The notes: generated by a model from the sequence alone, not told the origin. Positions 11,301-24,203 are shown, numbered from the stretch's first letter. The stretch: DNA of 64,000 bases from Dastarcus helophoroides (GCA_028583605.1 CM053329.1:40753661-40817660), one strand, 5' to 3'. Numbers and translations are program-made.

Positions 11301-14300
11301 AGTCTTCGTAAAGCTTGTAGTATACGTAAGAAATTTAACAGAAAGTTCCTAGGACTTCTGACCAAGGCTGCATATAATTAAAGTCTTTGTAAGACTTTAA
11401 AACTCTTTGTAAGACTTCCAAAACTCTTTGTAAGACGTCCACAACTCTTTGCAAAACTTCCACAACTCTTTCACAAAAGAGCAGGCTCAATTTAAGCCTT
11501 CTTAGTGCTTCTGGTATAAAATAAATTTATGAGAAAGCTTCCAAAGGTTTGGAAAGAAAGCAGATGTAATTTGCAAGATTTCTACAAGGTTTTTGATAGA
11601 GAACCACGACAATTCAAGTTTTTATAAGTCTTTTAGTAGAGACCAGTCTTTACTAAATTTTACTGGATTTCTAAACTGCAGGAGTTTATTGGACCTAAGG
11701 CTTCTGAAAAAGAGGAGATCTAGTAGAAGTCTTTGATTCTTTATGGTTTTTAACAGAAAACGGATTGAACCTATTAATTTTAATTACTAACTAACAAAAA
11801 CCTTCTAGTGTTCAAAAAAGACCTTTGTCAAAGTAGAAGATTTTTAACATTAAATTTAAATCTTCGTAAAGCTTCTAGTATACGTAAGAAATTTAGTAGA
11901 AATTTCCTAAGGCTTCTGACCCAGGCTGCATCTAATTAAAGTCTTTGTAAGACTCTCAGACTCTTTGTAAGACTTTCAGACACTTTGTAAGACTTCCAGT
12001 ATTCTTTGTAAGACTTCCACAACTCTGTTACAAGAGAGCGGCCTCAATTTAAATTTTCTTAGTGCTTCTGATGCACAAGAAATTTGTGAGAAAGCTTCCA
12101 AAGATTTGGAAGATGTAATTTGCAAGATTTCTACAGAGTTTTTGATAATGACCAACAACAATTGAAGTCTTCGTCTTCTAGCAGATACAAGTCTTGATTA
12201 GCTTTCTAAACGTCTACTCAACCTAACTGGATTCTCTGTAATTTTTCTAGTATGTAGAAAATATATATCAAGAACCTTCCAAAGGTTTCTGATCGAGGGT
12301 AAATTTGATAGACGTCTTTGTAAGATTTGTCCAAGCTTTTAATAGAAAATGAATTCAATTTAAGTGTTCGTAAAAGTTCTAATATGCAGGAAAGCTTGCA
12401 GAAAATTTTCTAAGGCTTCTTAAGGAGAGTAAATCCAGTATAAATCTTTGTTTATTTATGACTTTTAACAGCGAATAGATTAAAGGTCTTCACAAAATTA
12501 CTAGTATATATAAAAATCAGTAAAAACCTTACCAAGACTTTTGAATGAAAGTATATATTATTTCTACTTTCTGGAAGACTTTTATTAGGAAGACTGCTAT
12601 TAAAAATATTTCTACTTAAAAAGCCTTCTATTAAGAAGTCTTTCTCAAAGATTTGTAACGCTTTAAATATATATTAGACTTAATTTAACTCTTTGTAATG
12701 CTTCTAGTATCTAAAAAGTTTAGCAAAAACCTTTCTAAGATTTATGATCGAGAATAAATTTGATAGACGTCTGGGTAAGGTTTCTGTAAGGCTGTTAATA
12801 AAGAGCGGACCCAATGTAAGTCTTTGCAAAATTTCTAGTATGCAGGAAATTTAACAGAAACTTTTCTAAGGCTTCCGCAAAGCTTCTAAGAAGTAGGAAA
12901 TTTAGCAGAAAGCTCCTAAGGCTTCTGACTAAGGTTGCATCTAATTAAAGCCTTTGTAAAACTTTCACGATTCTTTTACAAAAGAATGAGCTCAATTTAC
13001 GTCTCCTTAGTGCTCCTGGTTTACAAGAAATGTATGAGAAAGCTTCCAGAGGTTTGGAAAGAGAGCAGATGTAGCTTCCAAGATTTCTACAGGGTTTTGA
13101 TAAAGAATATGTCTTCCAGCAGACACAAGTCTTCATTAGATTTCTAATTTGCAGGAATTTAGCGGACCTTAGGTTTCTGAAGGAGAGGAGATCTAGTAAA
13201 AGTCTTCGGTTCTTTATGACTTTTAACAAACGGATTGAACTTATTAATTTTTATTAGTAACTAATAAAAACCTGCTAGTGTTCAAAAAAGGTCTTCATCA
13301 AAGTAGAGGGTCTTTAACATTCAATTTAAATCTTTGTAAAGCTTCTAGTATACGTTAGAAATTTAGTAGAAAGTTAATAAGGCTTCTGACCAAGGCTGTA
13401 TCTAATTAAAGTCTTTGTAAGATTTCCAGAACTCTTTGTAAGACTTCCATAGCTCTTTGTAAGACGTCCAGAACTCTTTCTAAGACTTCCACAACTCTTT
13501 CACAAAAGAGCGAGCTCAATTTAAGGCTTTTTAATGCTTCTGGTATAAAAGAAATTTATGAGAAAGCTTCCAAAGGTTTCGAAAGAGACCAGATGTAATT
13601 TGCAAGATTGCTACAGGGTTTTGATAGAGAACAACGATAATTTAAGTTTTCATATGTCTTCCAGTAGACACAAGTCTTCATTAGATTTCTAATCTGCAGG
13701 AATTTAGCGGACCTTAGGTTTCTGAAGAAGAGGAGATCTAGTAAAAGTCTTCGGTTCTTTATAACTTTTAACAGAAAACGGATTGAACTTATTAATTTTT
13801 ATTAGTAACTAACAAAAACCTTCTAGTGTTCAAAAAAGGTCTTCGTCAAAGTAGAAGGTCTTTAACATTCAATTTAAATCTTCGTAAAGCTTCTAGTATA
13901 CGTTAGACCTTTAGTAGAAAGTTATTAAGGCTTCTGACCAAGGCTGCATCTAATTAAAGTCTTTGTAAGATTTCCAGAGCTCTTTGTTAGACTTCCAGAG
14001 CTCTTTGTAAGACGTCCGGAACTCTTTGTAAGACTTCCACAACTCTTTCACAAAAGAGCGGGCTCAATTTAAGCCTTTTTAGTGCTTCTGGTATAAAAGA
14101 AATTTATAAGAAAGCTTCCAAAGGTTTCGAAAGAGACCAGATGTAATTTGCAAGATTGCTACAGGGTTTTTGGTAGAGAACAACGACAATTCAAGTCTTC
14201 ATAAGTCTTCTAGTAGAGACAAGTCTTTATTAGATTTCTAATCTGCAGGAATTTAGCAGATCTAAGGCTTCTGAAGGAGAGGGGATCTAGTAAAAGTCTT

Positions 14301-15480
14301 CGGTTCTTTATGACTTTTAACAGAAAACGGATTGAACTTATTAATTTTTATTAGTAATTAACAAAAACCTTCTAGTGTTCAAAAAAAGTCTTCGTCAAAG
14401 TAGAAGGTCTTTAACATTTAATTTAAATCTTCGTAAAGCTTCTAGTATACGTTAGAAATTTAGTAGAAAGTTAATAAGGCTTCTGACCAAGGCTGCATCT
14501 AATTAAAGTTTTTGTAAGATTTCCAGAACTCTTTGTAAGACTTCCAGAGCTCTTTGTAAGACGTCCAGAACTCTTTGTAAGACTTCCACAACTCTTTCAC
14601 AAAAGAGCAGGCTCAATTTAAGCCTTTTTAGTGCTTCTGGTATAAAAGAAATTTATGAGAAAGCTTCCAAAGGTTTGGAAAGAGAGCAAATGTAATTGTC
14701 AAGATTTCTTCAGGGTTTTTGATGGAGAACAACGACAATTTAAGTCTTCATAAATGTGTGATAGAGGTAAGTCTTCATTAGATTTCTAATATACAAGAAT
14801 TTAGCAGAACTAGGGCTTCTGAAGGAGAGGAGATCTAGTGGAAGTCTTTAGTTACTTATGATTTTTAACAGAGAATGGATCAAACTTATTAATTTTAATT
14901 ACCAACTTACAAAAACTTTCTAATGTTTAAAAAAAGTCGTCGTCAAAGTAGAAGGTTTTTAACATTTAATTTAAATCTTCATAAAGCTTTTAGTATGCGT
15001 TAGAAATTTAGTAGAAAGTTCCTAAGGCTTCTGACTAAGGCTGCATCTAATTAAAGTCTTTGTAAGACTTCCAGAACTGTTTTTAAGACTTTCAGAACTT
15101 TTTGTAAGACTTCCACAATTCTTTCACAAAAGAGAAAGCTCTCTTTAAGCCTTCTTAGTGCTTCTGGTGTCCAAGAAATTTATGAGAAAGCTTTCAAAGG
15201 TTTGGAAAGAGAGCAAATGTAATTTTCAAGATTTCTTCAGGGTTTTTGATGGAGAACAACGACAATTTAAGTCTTTATAAATCTTCGGATAGAGATAAGT
15301 CTTTATTAGATTTCTAATCTACAAGAATTTAGCAGAACTAGGGCTTCTGAAGGAGAGAAGATCTAGTGGAAGTCTTTGGTTCTTTATGATTTTCAACAGA
15401 GAATGGATCAAACTTATTAATTTTAATTACCAACTTACAAAAATTTTCTAATGTTTAAAAGAAACTTGAGCAAAAACCTT
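8400..15480. repeat. Satellite 2: ~525-560-bp tandem repeat in the lipase intron
   Basis: The marker ggattaaacttattaatttt (or a close variant) recurs near 9077, 9600, 10122, 10645, 11204, 11762, 13230, 13790, 14330, 14875 and 15406, a spacing of about 523-560 bp. The gap between 11762 and 13230 holds units of the satellite 3 type. Each unit contains several diverged sub-blocks that begin with gaaattta(g)-agaaa-tt and end with cttctagtat, so the unit looks like a higher-order repeat of an older ~131-bp monomer. A further ~21-bp word, actctttgtaagacttccag, is itself repeated two to four times per unit and explains much of the length variation. Confidence 0.88.
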
Positions 15481-18310
15481 CTTTAAGCTTCTGAACAAGA
15501 GTTGGTCTAATGGAAGTATTCCTGAGATTTCTTTTTAAACTTTTTACTTCTACTGAACTTAATTCGATGCTTTTTTATTCTTTTAGTAAGTAAAAAATAT
15601 AGCAAAAGCCTTCCTAAGGTTTCTGATTGAAAGCAAATTTGATAATAGACTCCATTGTAAGATTTCTCCCAGCTTTTAGTGGAGAGAGGACTCAGTTTAA
15701 GTTTTTGTAAGATCTCTAACATGTAGGAAATTTAACAGAAACTTTTCTAAGGCTTTTGAAGAAGAGTAAATCTAGAATAAGTCTTTGTGATGTTTCTTTA
15801 ATGTTTTTAGTAAAAAAAAGCTTCAACTGAAGTTTTTACACAGTTATTACCATGAAGCAACTTGAGCAAAAACCTTTCTAAAGCTTCTGAACAAGAGTTG
15901 GTCTAATGGAAGTCTTTCTGAGATTTCTCGTTAAACTTTAAACATCTACTGAACTTAATTCGATCCTTTGTCTTTCTTCTAGTATGTAGAAAATATAGAA
16001 AAAGCCTTCCTAAGGTTTCTGAACGAGAGTAAACTTAATAGACTCCTTCGTAAGAGTTGTTCAATCTTTAAATAGAGAGTGGACTCAATTTAAGACTTCG
16101 TAAGATTTCTAATATGGAGGAAATTTAACAGAAACTTTTCCAAGGTTTCTGAAGAAAAGTAGGTCTAGTAGAAGTCTTCGTAATATTTCTTCAAGGTTTT
16201 TAATAAAGAAAAGATTCAACTGAAGGCTTAACAAAGTTACCAGTATAAAGCAAATTGAACAAAAACCTTCCTAGGGCTTCTGAAGGAGAGTAGGTCTAAT
16301 GGAAGTCTTCTTGAGATTTCTTGTTAAACTTTAAACATCTACTGAACTTAGTTCGATTCTTTGTCATAGGGCTTCTGAAGGAGAGTAGGTCTAATGGAAG
16401 TCTTCTTGAGATTTCTTGTTAAACTTTAAACATCTACTGAACTTAGTTCGATTCTTTGTCATTTTTCTAGTATGTAGAAACTATAGCAAAAGCCTTCCTA
16501 AGGTTTCTGATCGAGAGTAAATTTGATAGACCTCTTCCTAAGATTTGTTCAAGCTTTTAAAAGAGAGTGGACCCAATTTAAGTCCTTGTAAGTTTTCTAA
16601 TATGTAGGAAAGTTAACGGAAATTTTTCCAAGGCTTCTGAAGAAGAGTAGGTCTAGTAGAAGTCTTTGTAATGTTTTTTTAAGGTGTTTAATAAAGAAGA
16701 GATTCAACTGAAGTCTTCACAAAATTTCTAGTATAAAACAAATTGAGCAAAAACCTACCTAGGGCTTCTGAACGATGGTAGGTTTAACGGAAATCTTTCT
16801 GAGCTTTCCTGTTAAACTTTAAACATTTACTGAACTTAATTGGCTTCTTTGTAATTCTCTTAGTATGTAGAGAATATATCAAGAACCGTCCTAAGGTTTC
16901 TAACCGAGAATAAATTTGTTACACGTCTTTATAAGGTTTCTACAAGGCTTTTGATAGCAAGCAGTCCCAATTTAAGCCTTGGCAAAATTTCAGACATACA
17001 GAAAATTTAATCGGAATTTTTCTAAGGCTTCTGAAGAGAAGTAAATCAAGTAAATTCTTGGTAGTGTTTCTTCAAAGTTTTTAACAGAGAAAAGATTCAA
17101 CTGAAATCTTAACAAAGTTACCAGTATAAAGCAAATTGAGCAAAAACCTAAGGCTTCTGAACGAGAGCAGGTTTAAGAGATTTCTTGTTAAACTTTAAAC
17201 ATCTACTGAAGTAAATTCGATCCTTTGTCATTTTTCAAGTAGGTAGAAAATATAGCAAAAGCCTTCCTAAGGTTTCTGAACGAGAGTAAATTTGATAGAC
17301 TCCTTCGTAAGAGTTGTTCAAGCTTTAAATAGAGAGTGGACTCAATTTAAGTCTTCGTAAAATTTCTAATATGTAGGAAATTTAACAAAAACTTTTGCAA
17401 GGCTTCTGAAGAAGAGTAGATCTAGTATAAGTCTTTGTGATGTTTCTCTAATGTTTTTAGTAGGTAGAAGATTCAACTGAAGTCTTCACAAAGTTACTAC
17501 TATAAACCAAATTGAGCAGAAACCTTGCTAAGGCTTCTGACCGAGAGTAGGAGAGAATAGAATAGAATAGAGAGAATAGAAGTCTTCCTGAGATTTCTTG
17601 TTAAAGTTTAAACATCTACCGGACTTAATTCGATTCTTTGTCATTCCTATAGTATGTAAAAAAAATAGCAAAAACCTTCCTAAGGTTTCTGATTGAGTTT
17701 AAATTTGATAGACGCTTTCGTAAGATTTGTTAAAGCTTTTAATAGAAAGTGGACCCAGTTTAAGACTTCGTAAGATTTCTAACATGTAGGACATTTAACA
17801 GAAACTGTTTCAAGGCTTCTGAAGAAGAATAGGTCTAGTAAAAGTCTTGGTAATGTTTCTTTAAAGTTTTTAATACAGAAGAAGCTCAGCAGAAGTTTTC
17901 ACAAAGTAACCAGCATAAAGCAAAATGCGCAAAAACTTTTCTAAAGCTCTGAAATGAAAGTATGTATACTGGAAGTCTTCCTGAGATTTCTGTGAAACTT
18001 TAAACGTCTACCCAACCTAACTGGATTCTTTGTAATTTTTCTAGTATGTAGAAAATATATATTAAGAACCTTCCAAAGGTTTCTGATCGAGAGTAAATTT
18101 GATAGACGTCTTTGTAAGATTTGTCCAAGCTTTTAATAGAAAATGAATCCAATTTAAGTGTTCGTAAAAGTTCTAATATGCAGGAAATCTAGCAGATTTT
18201 TTTCTAAGGCTTCTGAAGAAGAGTAGGTCTAGTGGAAATCTTCGTGATGTTTCTTTACACTTTTTAACAGAGAATAGGTTCAGCTAAAGTCATTGCAAAG
18301 TTACTATTAT
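15480..18310. repeat. Satellite 3: diverged long tandem units in the lipase intron
   Basis: Units contain aaaccttcctaaggcttctg, then aatggaagtcttcctgagat, aactttaaacatctactgaa, a tagtatgtagaaaatatagc block, and a gattcaactgaagtcttcac block. They share sub-blocks with satellites 2 and 4 but are more diverged. A near-perfect tandem duplication of about 95 bp lies at 16273-16460 (two copies of agggcttctgaaggagagta through ttagttcgattctttgtcat), showing recent local expansion. Confidence 0.82.
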
Positions 18311-21300
18311 AAAGCAAATTGATCAAAAACTTTACTAAGGCTTCTGAAGAAAAGGAGGTCTTGTAGAAGCCTTCGTAATGTTTTTTTAAAGTTTTAAACA
18401 TAGAACAAATTTAACTGAAAACTTCACAAAATTACTAGTATGAAGCAAATTGATCAAAAACTTTTCTAAGGCTTCTGAAGAAAAGGAGGTCTTGTAGAAG
18501 CCTTCGTAATGTTTCTTTAAGGTTTTAAACATAGAACAAATTCAACTGAAAGCTTCACAAAGTTCCTAGCATGAAGCAAATTAATCAAAAACTTCTCTAA
18601 GGCTTCTGAAGAAAAGAAGGTCTTGTAGAAGCCTTCGTAATGTTTATTTAAGGTTTTAAACATAGAACAAATTCAACTGAAAGCTTTACAAAGTTCCTAG
18701 TATGAAGCAAATTGATCAAAAACTTTTCTAAGGCTTCTGAAGAAGAATAGGTCTAGTAAAAGTCTTAGTAATGTTTCTTTAAGGTTTTTAACAGAGAAAG
18801 GATTCAACAGAAGTCTTTACAAAGTAACTAGCATAAAGCAAAATGCGCAAAAACTTTTGTAAGACTTTTGAATGAGAATAGGTTTACTGGAAGTCTTTCT
18901 GAGATTTCTGTGAAACTTTAAACATCTACTAAACCTAACTGGATTCTTTGTAATTCTTCTAGTATGTAGCAAATATAGCAAGAACCTTCCTAAGGTTTCT
19001 GATCGAGAGTAAATTTGATAAACGTCTTTGTAAGATTTGTCCAAGCTTTTAACAGAAAATGAATCTAATTTAAGTGTTTGCAAAATTTCAAATATGCAGG
19101 AAACTTAGCAGAATTTTTTCTAAGGCTTCTAAAAAAGAGTAGGTTTAGAAGAAGTCTTTGTAATTTTTCTTTAAGGTTTTTAACAAAGAGAAGATTTAAA
19201 TAAAATCCTTACAACGTTTCTAGTATAAAGCGAATTGAGCAAAAACCTTCCTAAGGCTTCTGAATGAGAGTAGGTCTAATAGAAGTATTTCTGAGATTTT
19301 TTCTAGAATGCAGAAATTATAGTAAGGGCTTTTCTAAGGTTTCTGATCAAGAATAAATTTTATAGACGCTTTCGTAACATTTGTTTGAGCATTTAATAGA
19401 GAGTGGATCCAATTTAAGATTTCGTAAGATTGCTAATATGTAGGACTTTTAACAGAAACTGTTCCAAGGCTTCTGAAGAAGAATAGGTCTAGTAAAAGTC
19501 TTCCTAATGTTTCTTTAAAGTTTGTAACAGAGAAGGGATTCAACAGAAGTCTTTACAAAGTAACTAGCGTAAAGCAAAATGCGCAAAAACTTTTCTAAGA
19601 CTCTTGAATGAGAATAGGTTTACTGGAAAACTTCCTGAAATTTCTGTAAAACTTTAAACATCTATTCTTTAAGGTTTTAAACATAGAACAAATTCAACTG
19701 AAAGCTTCACAAAGTTCCTAGCATGAAGCAAATTAATCAAAAACTTCTCTAAGGCTTCTGAAGAAAAGAAGGTCTTGTAGAAGCCTTCGTAATGTTTATT
19801 TAAGGTTTTAAACATAGAACAAATTCAACTGAAAGCTTTACAAAGTTCCTAGTATGAAGCAAATTGATCAAAACTTTTCTAAGGCTTCTGAAGAAGAATA
19901 GGTCTAGTAAAAGTCTTAGTAATGTTTCTTTAAGGTTTTTAACAGAGAAAGGATTCAACAGAAGTCTTTACAAAGTAACTAGCATAAAGCAAAATGCGCA
20001 AAAACTTTTGTAAGACTTTTGAATGAGAATAGGTTTACTGGAAGTCTTTTTGAGATTTCTTGTTAAACTTTAAATATCTACTGAACCTAATTGGATTCTT
20101 TGTAATTTTTCTAGTATGCAAAAAATATAGTAAGAGCTTTCCTAAGGCTCCTGATCGAGAATAAATTTCATAGACGCTTTCGAAACATTTGTTTGAGCAT
20201 TTAATAGAGAGTGGATCCAATTTAGATTTCGTAAGATTGCCTTAATATGTAGGACTTTTAACAGAAACTGTTCCAAGGCTTCTGAAGAAGAATAGGTCTA
20301 GTAAAAGTCTTCGTAATGTTTCTTTAAAGTTTGTAACAGAGAAGGGATTCAACAGAAGTCTTTACAAAGTAACTAGCGTAAAGCAAAATGCGCAAAAACT
20401 TTTCTAAGACTCTTGAATGAGAATAGGTTTACTGGAAAACTTCCTGAAATTTCTGTAAAACTTTAAACATCTACTAAACCTAACTGGATCCTTTGTAATT
20501 CTTTTAGTATGTAAAAAATACAGCAAGAACCTGCCTCAAGTTTCTGATCGAGAGTAAAGTTGATAGACGTCTTTGCAAGATTTGTCCAAGCTTTTAATAA
20601 AAAATGAACCCAATGTAAGTTTTCGTAAAATTTATAATATGCAGGAAATCTAGCAGATTTTTTTCTAAGGCTTCTGAAGAAGAGTAGGTCTAGTGGAAAT
20701 CTTCGTGATGTTTCTTAAAACTTTTTAACAGAGAATAGGTTCAGCTAAAGTCATTGCAAAGTTACCATTATAAAGCAAATTGATCAAAAACTTTTCTAAG
20801 GCTTCTGAAGAAAAGCAGGTCTTGTAAAAGCCTTTGTAATGTTTCTTTAAGGTTTTAAACATAGAAAAAATTGAACTAAAGGCTTCACGAAGTTACTAGT
20901 ATGAAGCAAATTGATTAAAAACTTGTCTAAGGCTTCTGAAGAAAAGGAGGTCTTGTAGAAGCCTTCGAAATGTTTCTTTAAGGTTTTAAACATAGAACAA
21001 ATTCAAGTGAAAGCTTCACAAAGTTACTAGTATGAAGGAAATTGATCAAAAACTTTTCTAAGGCTTCTGAAGAAAAGGAGGTCTTGTAGAAGCCTTCGTA
21101 ATGTTTCTTTAAGGTTTTAAACATAGAACAAATTCAACTAAAAGCTTCACAAAGTTCCTAGTATAAAGCAAATTGATCAAAAACTTTTCTAAGGCTTCTG
21201 AAGAAAAGGAGGTCTTGTAGAAGCCTTCGTAATGTTTTTTTAAGGTTTTAAACATAGAACCAATTCAACTGAAAGCTTCACAAAGTTCCTAGTATGAAGC

Positions 21301-22745
21301 AAATTGATCAAAAACTTTTCTAAGGCTTCTGAAGAAGAGTAGGTCTAGTGGAAATCTTCGTGATGTTTCTTTACACTTTTTAACAGAGAATAGGTTCAGC
21401 TAAAGTCGTTGCAAAGTTACTATTATAAAGCAAATTGATCAAAAACTTTTCTAAGGCTTCTGAAGAAAAGGAGGTCTTGTAGAAGCCTTCGTAATGTTTC
21501 TTTAAGGTTTTAAACATAAAACAAATTCAACTGAAAGCTTCACAAAGCTACTAGTATAAAGCAAATTGATCAAAAACTTTTCTAAGGCTTCTGAAGAAAA
21601 GGAGGTCTTGTAGAAGCCTTCATAATGTGTTTTTAAGGTTTTAAACATAGAACAAATTCAACTGAAAGCTTCACAAAGTTCCTAGTATGAAGCAAATTGA
21701 TTAAAAACTTTTCTAAGGCTTCTGAAGAAAAGGAGGTCTTGTAGAAGCCTTTTGTAATGTTTCTTTAAGGTTTTAAACATAGAATAAATTTACCTGAAAG
21801 CTTCACAAAGTTACTAGTATGAAGCAAATTGATCAAAAACTTTTCTAAGGCTTCTAAAGAAAAGCAGGTCTCGTAGAAGCCTTTGTAATGTTTCTTTAAG
21901 GTTTTAAACATAAAACAAATTTAACTAAAAGCTTCACAAAGTTACTAGTATGAAGCAAATTGATCAAAAACTTTTCTAAGGCTTCTGAAAAAAAGGAGGT
22001 TTTGTAGAAGCCTTCGTAATGTTTCTTTAAGGTTTCAAACATAGAACAAATTCAACTAAAAGCTTCACAGAGTTACTAGTATGAAGCAAACTGATCAAAA
22101 ATATTTCTAAGGCTTCTGAAGAAAAGAAGGTCTTGTAGAAGCCTTCGTAATGTTTCTTTAAGCTTTTAAAGATAGAACAAATTTAACTGAAAGCTTCACA
22201 AAAACACTAGTATGAAGCAAATTGATCAAAAACTTTTCTAAGGCTTCTGAAGAAAAGGAGGTCTTGTAGAAGCCTTCGTAATGTCTCTTTAAGGTTTTAA
22301 ACATAGAACGAATTCAACTAGAAGCTTCACAAAGTTACTAGTATGAAGCAAATTGATCAAAAATTTTTCTAAAGCTTCTGAAGAAAAGAAGGTCTTGTAG
22401 AAGCTTTCGTAATGTTTCTTTAAGGTTTTAAACATAGAACAAATTCAACTAAAAGCTTCACAAAGTTACTAGTATGAAGCAAATTGATCAACAACTTTTC
22501 TAAGGCTTCTGAACAAAAGGAGGTCTTGTAGAAGCCTTCGTAATGTTTCTTTAAGGTTTTAAACATAGAACAAATTCAAGTGAAAGCTTCACAAAGTTAC
22601 TAGTATGAAGCAAATTGATCAAAAACTTTTCTAAGGCTTCTGAAGAAAAGAAGGTCTTGTAGAAGCCTTTGTAATGTTTCTTTAAGGTTTTAAACATAAA
22701 ACAAATTCAACTGAAAGCTTCACAAAGTTACTAGTATAAAGCAAA
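18310..22745. repeat. Satellite 4: ~131-bp tandem repeat
   Basis: The word ggcttctgaag recurs at about 20800, 20931, 21062, 21193 and 21323, a 131-bp period that continues to about 22745. The copies share aaggaggtcttgtagaagcc, ttaaggttttaaacatagaa and agcaaattgatcaaaaactt. Copies between 20790 and 22745 are very alike, while those from 18310 to 20790 are mixed with satellite 3 blocks. A ~300-bp segment around 18600-18900 is repeated almost exactly around 19750-20050, an offset of about 1.14 kb. Confidence 0.9.
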
Positions 22746-23220
22746 TTGCAAAAGGCTCCGGTGAAACGTAATTCAATTCTGTCATTCTTTGAGTATGTAG
22801 AAAATACAGCACGAACCTTTTTAAGGTTTCTGATCGAGAATAGATTTGATAAAGATTTCTACAAGGCTTATAACAGCGCGCCAAGCCAATTTAAGGCTCA
22901 TTTACATTTCTGACAAACAGGAAATTTAATCGGAACTTTTCTAAGGCTTCTCAAGGGAAGTAAATCAAGTAGAAATCTTGGTAATGTTTCTTTAACACTT
23001 TTAACAGGGAACGGATTCATTTAAAGTCTTCAGACAGATACTAGTACATTGAAAGTTCAGCTAAAGCTTTCTGCACGAGTCTAAAGATAATAGAAGTCTT
23101 TCTAAAATGTATAGAAATCTGTAAAATCTTTCATAAGATTTCTAGAATGCAATATGTCCAACAGAAGCCTTTACAAAGCTTCTGCTCTATAGAAATCATC
23201 TGGACGAGTCAGTAAGTCAA
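22746..23220. repeat. Degenerate satellite remnants before the splice acceptor
   Basis: Blocks of satellite 3 and 4 type (ttctgatcgagaatagattt, aatcggaacttttctaaggc) continue with increasing divergence up to about 23180. After that the sequence becomes non-repetitive just ahead of the polypyrimidine tract of the lipase acceptor. Confidence 0.7.
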
Positions 23221-23245
23221 CTCACGTTCGTTTTTCTACTTTCAG

Positions 23246-24097
23246 CTCAGTCTGAGGTGACCTTCAGGTACAAGACCGCCTACGATAAACCAGGGAGGCT
23301 TTTAACCCCCGACACCCTCGACAGAAACAGCGTGAACCCCCGCAATCAGGTAGTATTCGTACTGAGTGGATTGGACAAAGCGGACGAGAAAGCAGCCGAA
23401 CGATTAGCCGATGCCTACGCGGAAAAACAAGTCAACAACGTATTCCTAGTCGAATGGGGCTACGATTCCGAAGCAGACGAAAAAAAATCGATCGCCGACG
23501 CCGAGGAAGCCGGCGTAAAATTGGCCAATTTCATTGAAACGTTGATCAACAAAACCGAAGAGAAGTACTTGGATATTCATCTGGTGGGCATTTTCCTCGG
23601 CTCGAGGGCAAGCCATATCGCAGCTAAGCAAATTTCGATGAAACTAGAAAGAAAAGTAAACAGAATCACCGAGCTAGACCCCACTCGTTTAATTAAAGAA
23701 GAAATGGATTCACAAAGCCCGGTATTATACGAGGAATATGTAAATTTAGTGGATGCAGTTCACTCGAATCTGAGCCGGTTCCGGGGGGAGCTCAAGCGCT
23801 TCGGACACGTCGATTTCTACGTGGATGACGGGATATGTTCCGGAGCTCGAGGTATTCGAATTTTATTTGTTCTCGAGGGGGAATAACGGAGTTTTTATAG
23901 ATGAAACTTGCGGGAAGTTGGACGGGGTTGGTATGTTCACTAAGTCGGTTAATTCGTCCGAATTGAGGGCTACAAAATGCTCGTCCGTTGCCGACTTCAG
24001 GAGCGGGAAATGCGAGAGGAATGACACCGTCGTTTTCGGGGAGAATATGCCCCAGAACGCCGCAGGGGCATATTTCATTAAATTCGAATCAGAATAG
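23246..24097 (+). CDS. Lipase-superfamily protein, main exon; catalytic residues lost, frameshifted
   Basis: Joined to the signal exon, this gives a protein of about 300 residues, normal for insect pancreatic-lipase-like secreted proteins. Family landmarks in order (numbering from the Met at 7184): an N-terminal strand segment; VVFVLSG where active lipases have the HGW oxyanion-loop motif; NVFLVEWG (~83-90); LVGIFLG (~131-137) in place of the G-H-S-L-G nucleophile elbow, so the serine is Phe135; ELDPTRL (~162-168) keeping the catalytic Asp163; GHVDFY (~205-210); then CSG where CSH supplies the catalytic His (Gly218). Serine and histidine are both gone, so hydrolysis is not expected; a yolk-protein-like binding or storage role is possible but inferred. 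The frame from 23246 stops at 23886. The frame one base later stays open to 24097 and holds the expected C-terminus (KCSS..DF.SGKC, then AAGAYFIKF). A one-base indel therefore lies near 23848-23881, perhaps in the G5 run at 23877. Pseudogenisation or an assembly error are the alternatives. Confidence 0.82.
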
Positions 24098-24197
24098 TTT
24101 GTTGTTGAATTGGAATAGGTTTTTTAAACGTTTATTCGCTAACTGAAGTATTTGTAATAATAATTGTTACTTTCGGCGTCGTAGATCCTAACTAATC

Positions 24198-24203
24198 AAT
24201 AAA
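24198..24203 (+). terminator. Polyadenylation signal of the lipase-like gene
   Basis: A canonical AATAAA lies about 100 bases after the predicted stop at 24097 and is followed by a GT-rich stretch (gtgtgtttgtctgtatg), the usual downstream element. The remaining sequence to 24308 shows no further feature. Confidence 0.6.

Larger units (their letters stand above)
7239..23245 (+). other. 16.0-kb intron of the lipase-like gene, mostly satellite DNA
   Basis: The donor is gtaagag at 7239 and the acceptor is tttctactttcag ending at 23245. The first ~1 kb (7239-8270) is non-repetitive, AT-rich sequence. From about 8400 to the acceptor, almost every base belongs to tandem repeats described separately. 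I see no additional exon inside: the scattered 60-95-codon frames are repeat-derived. Confidence 0.7.
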
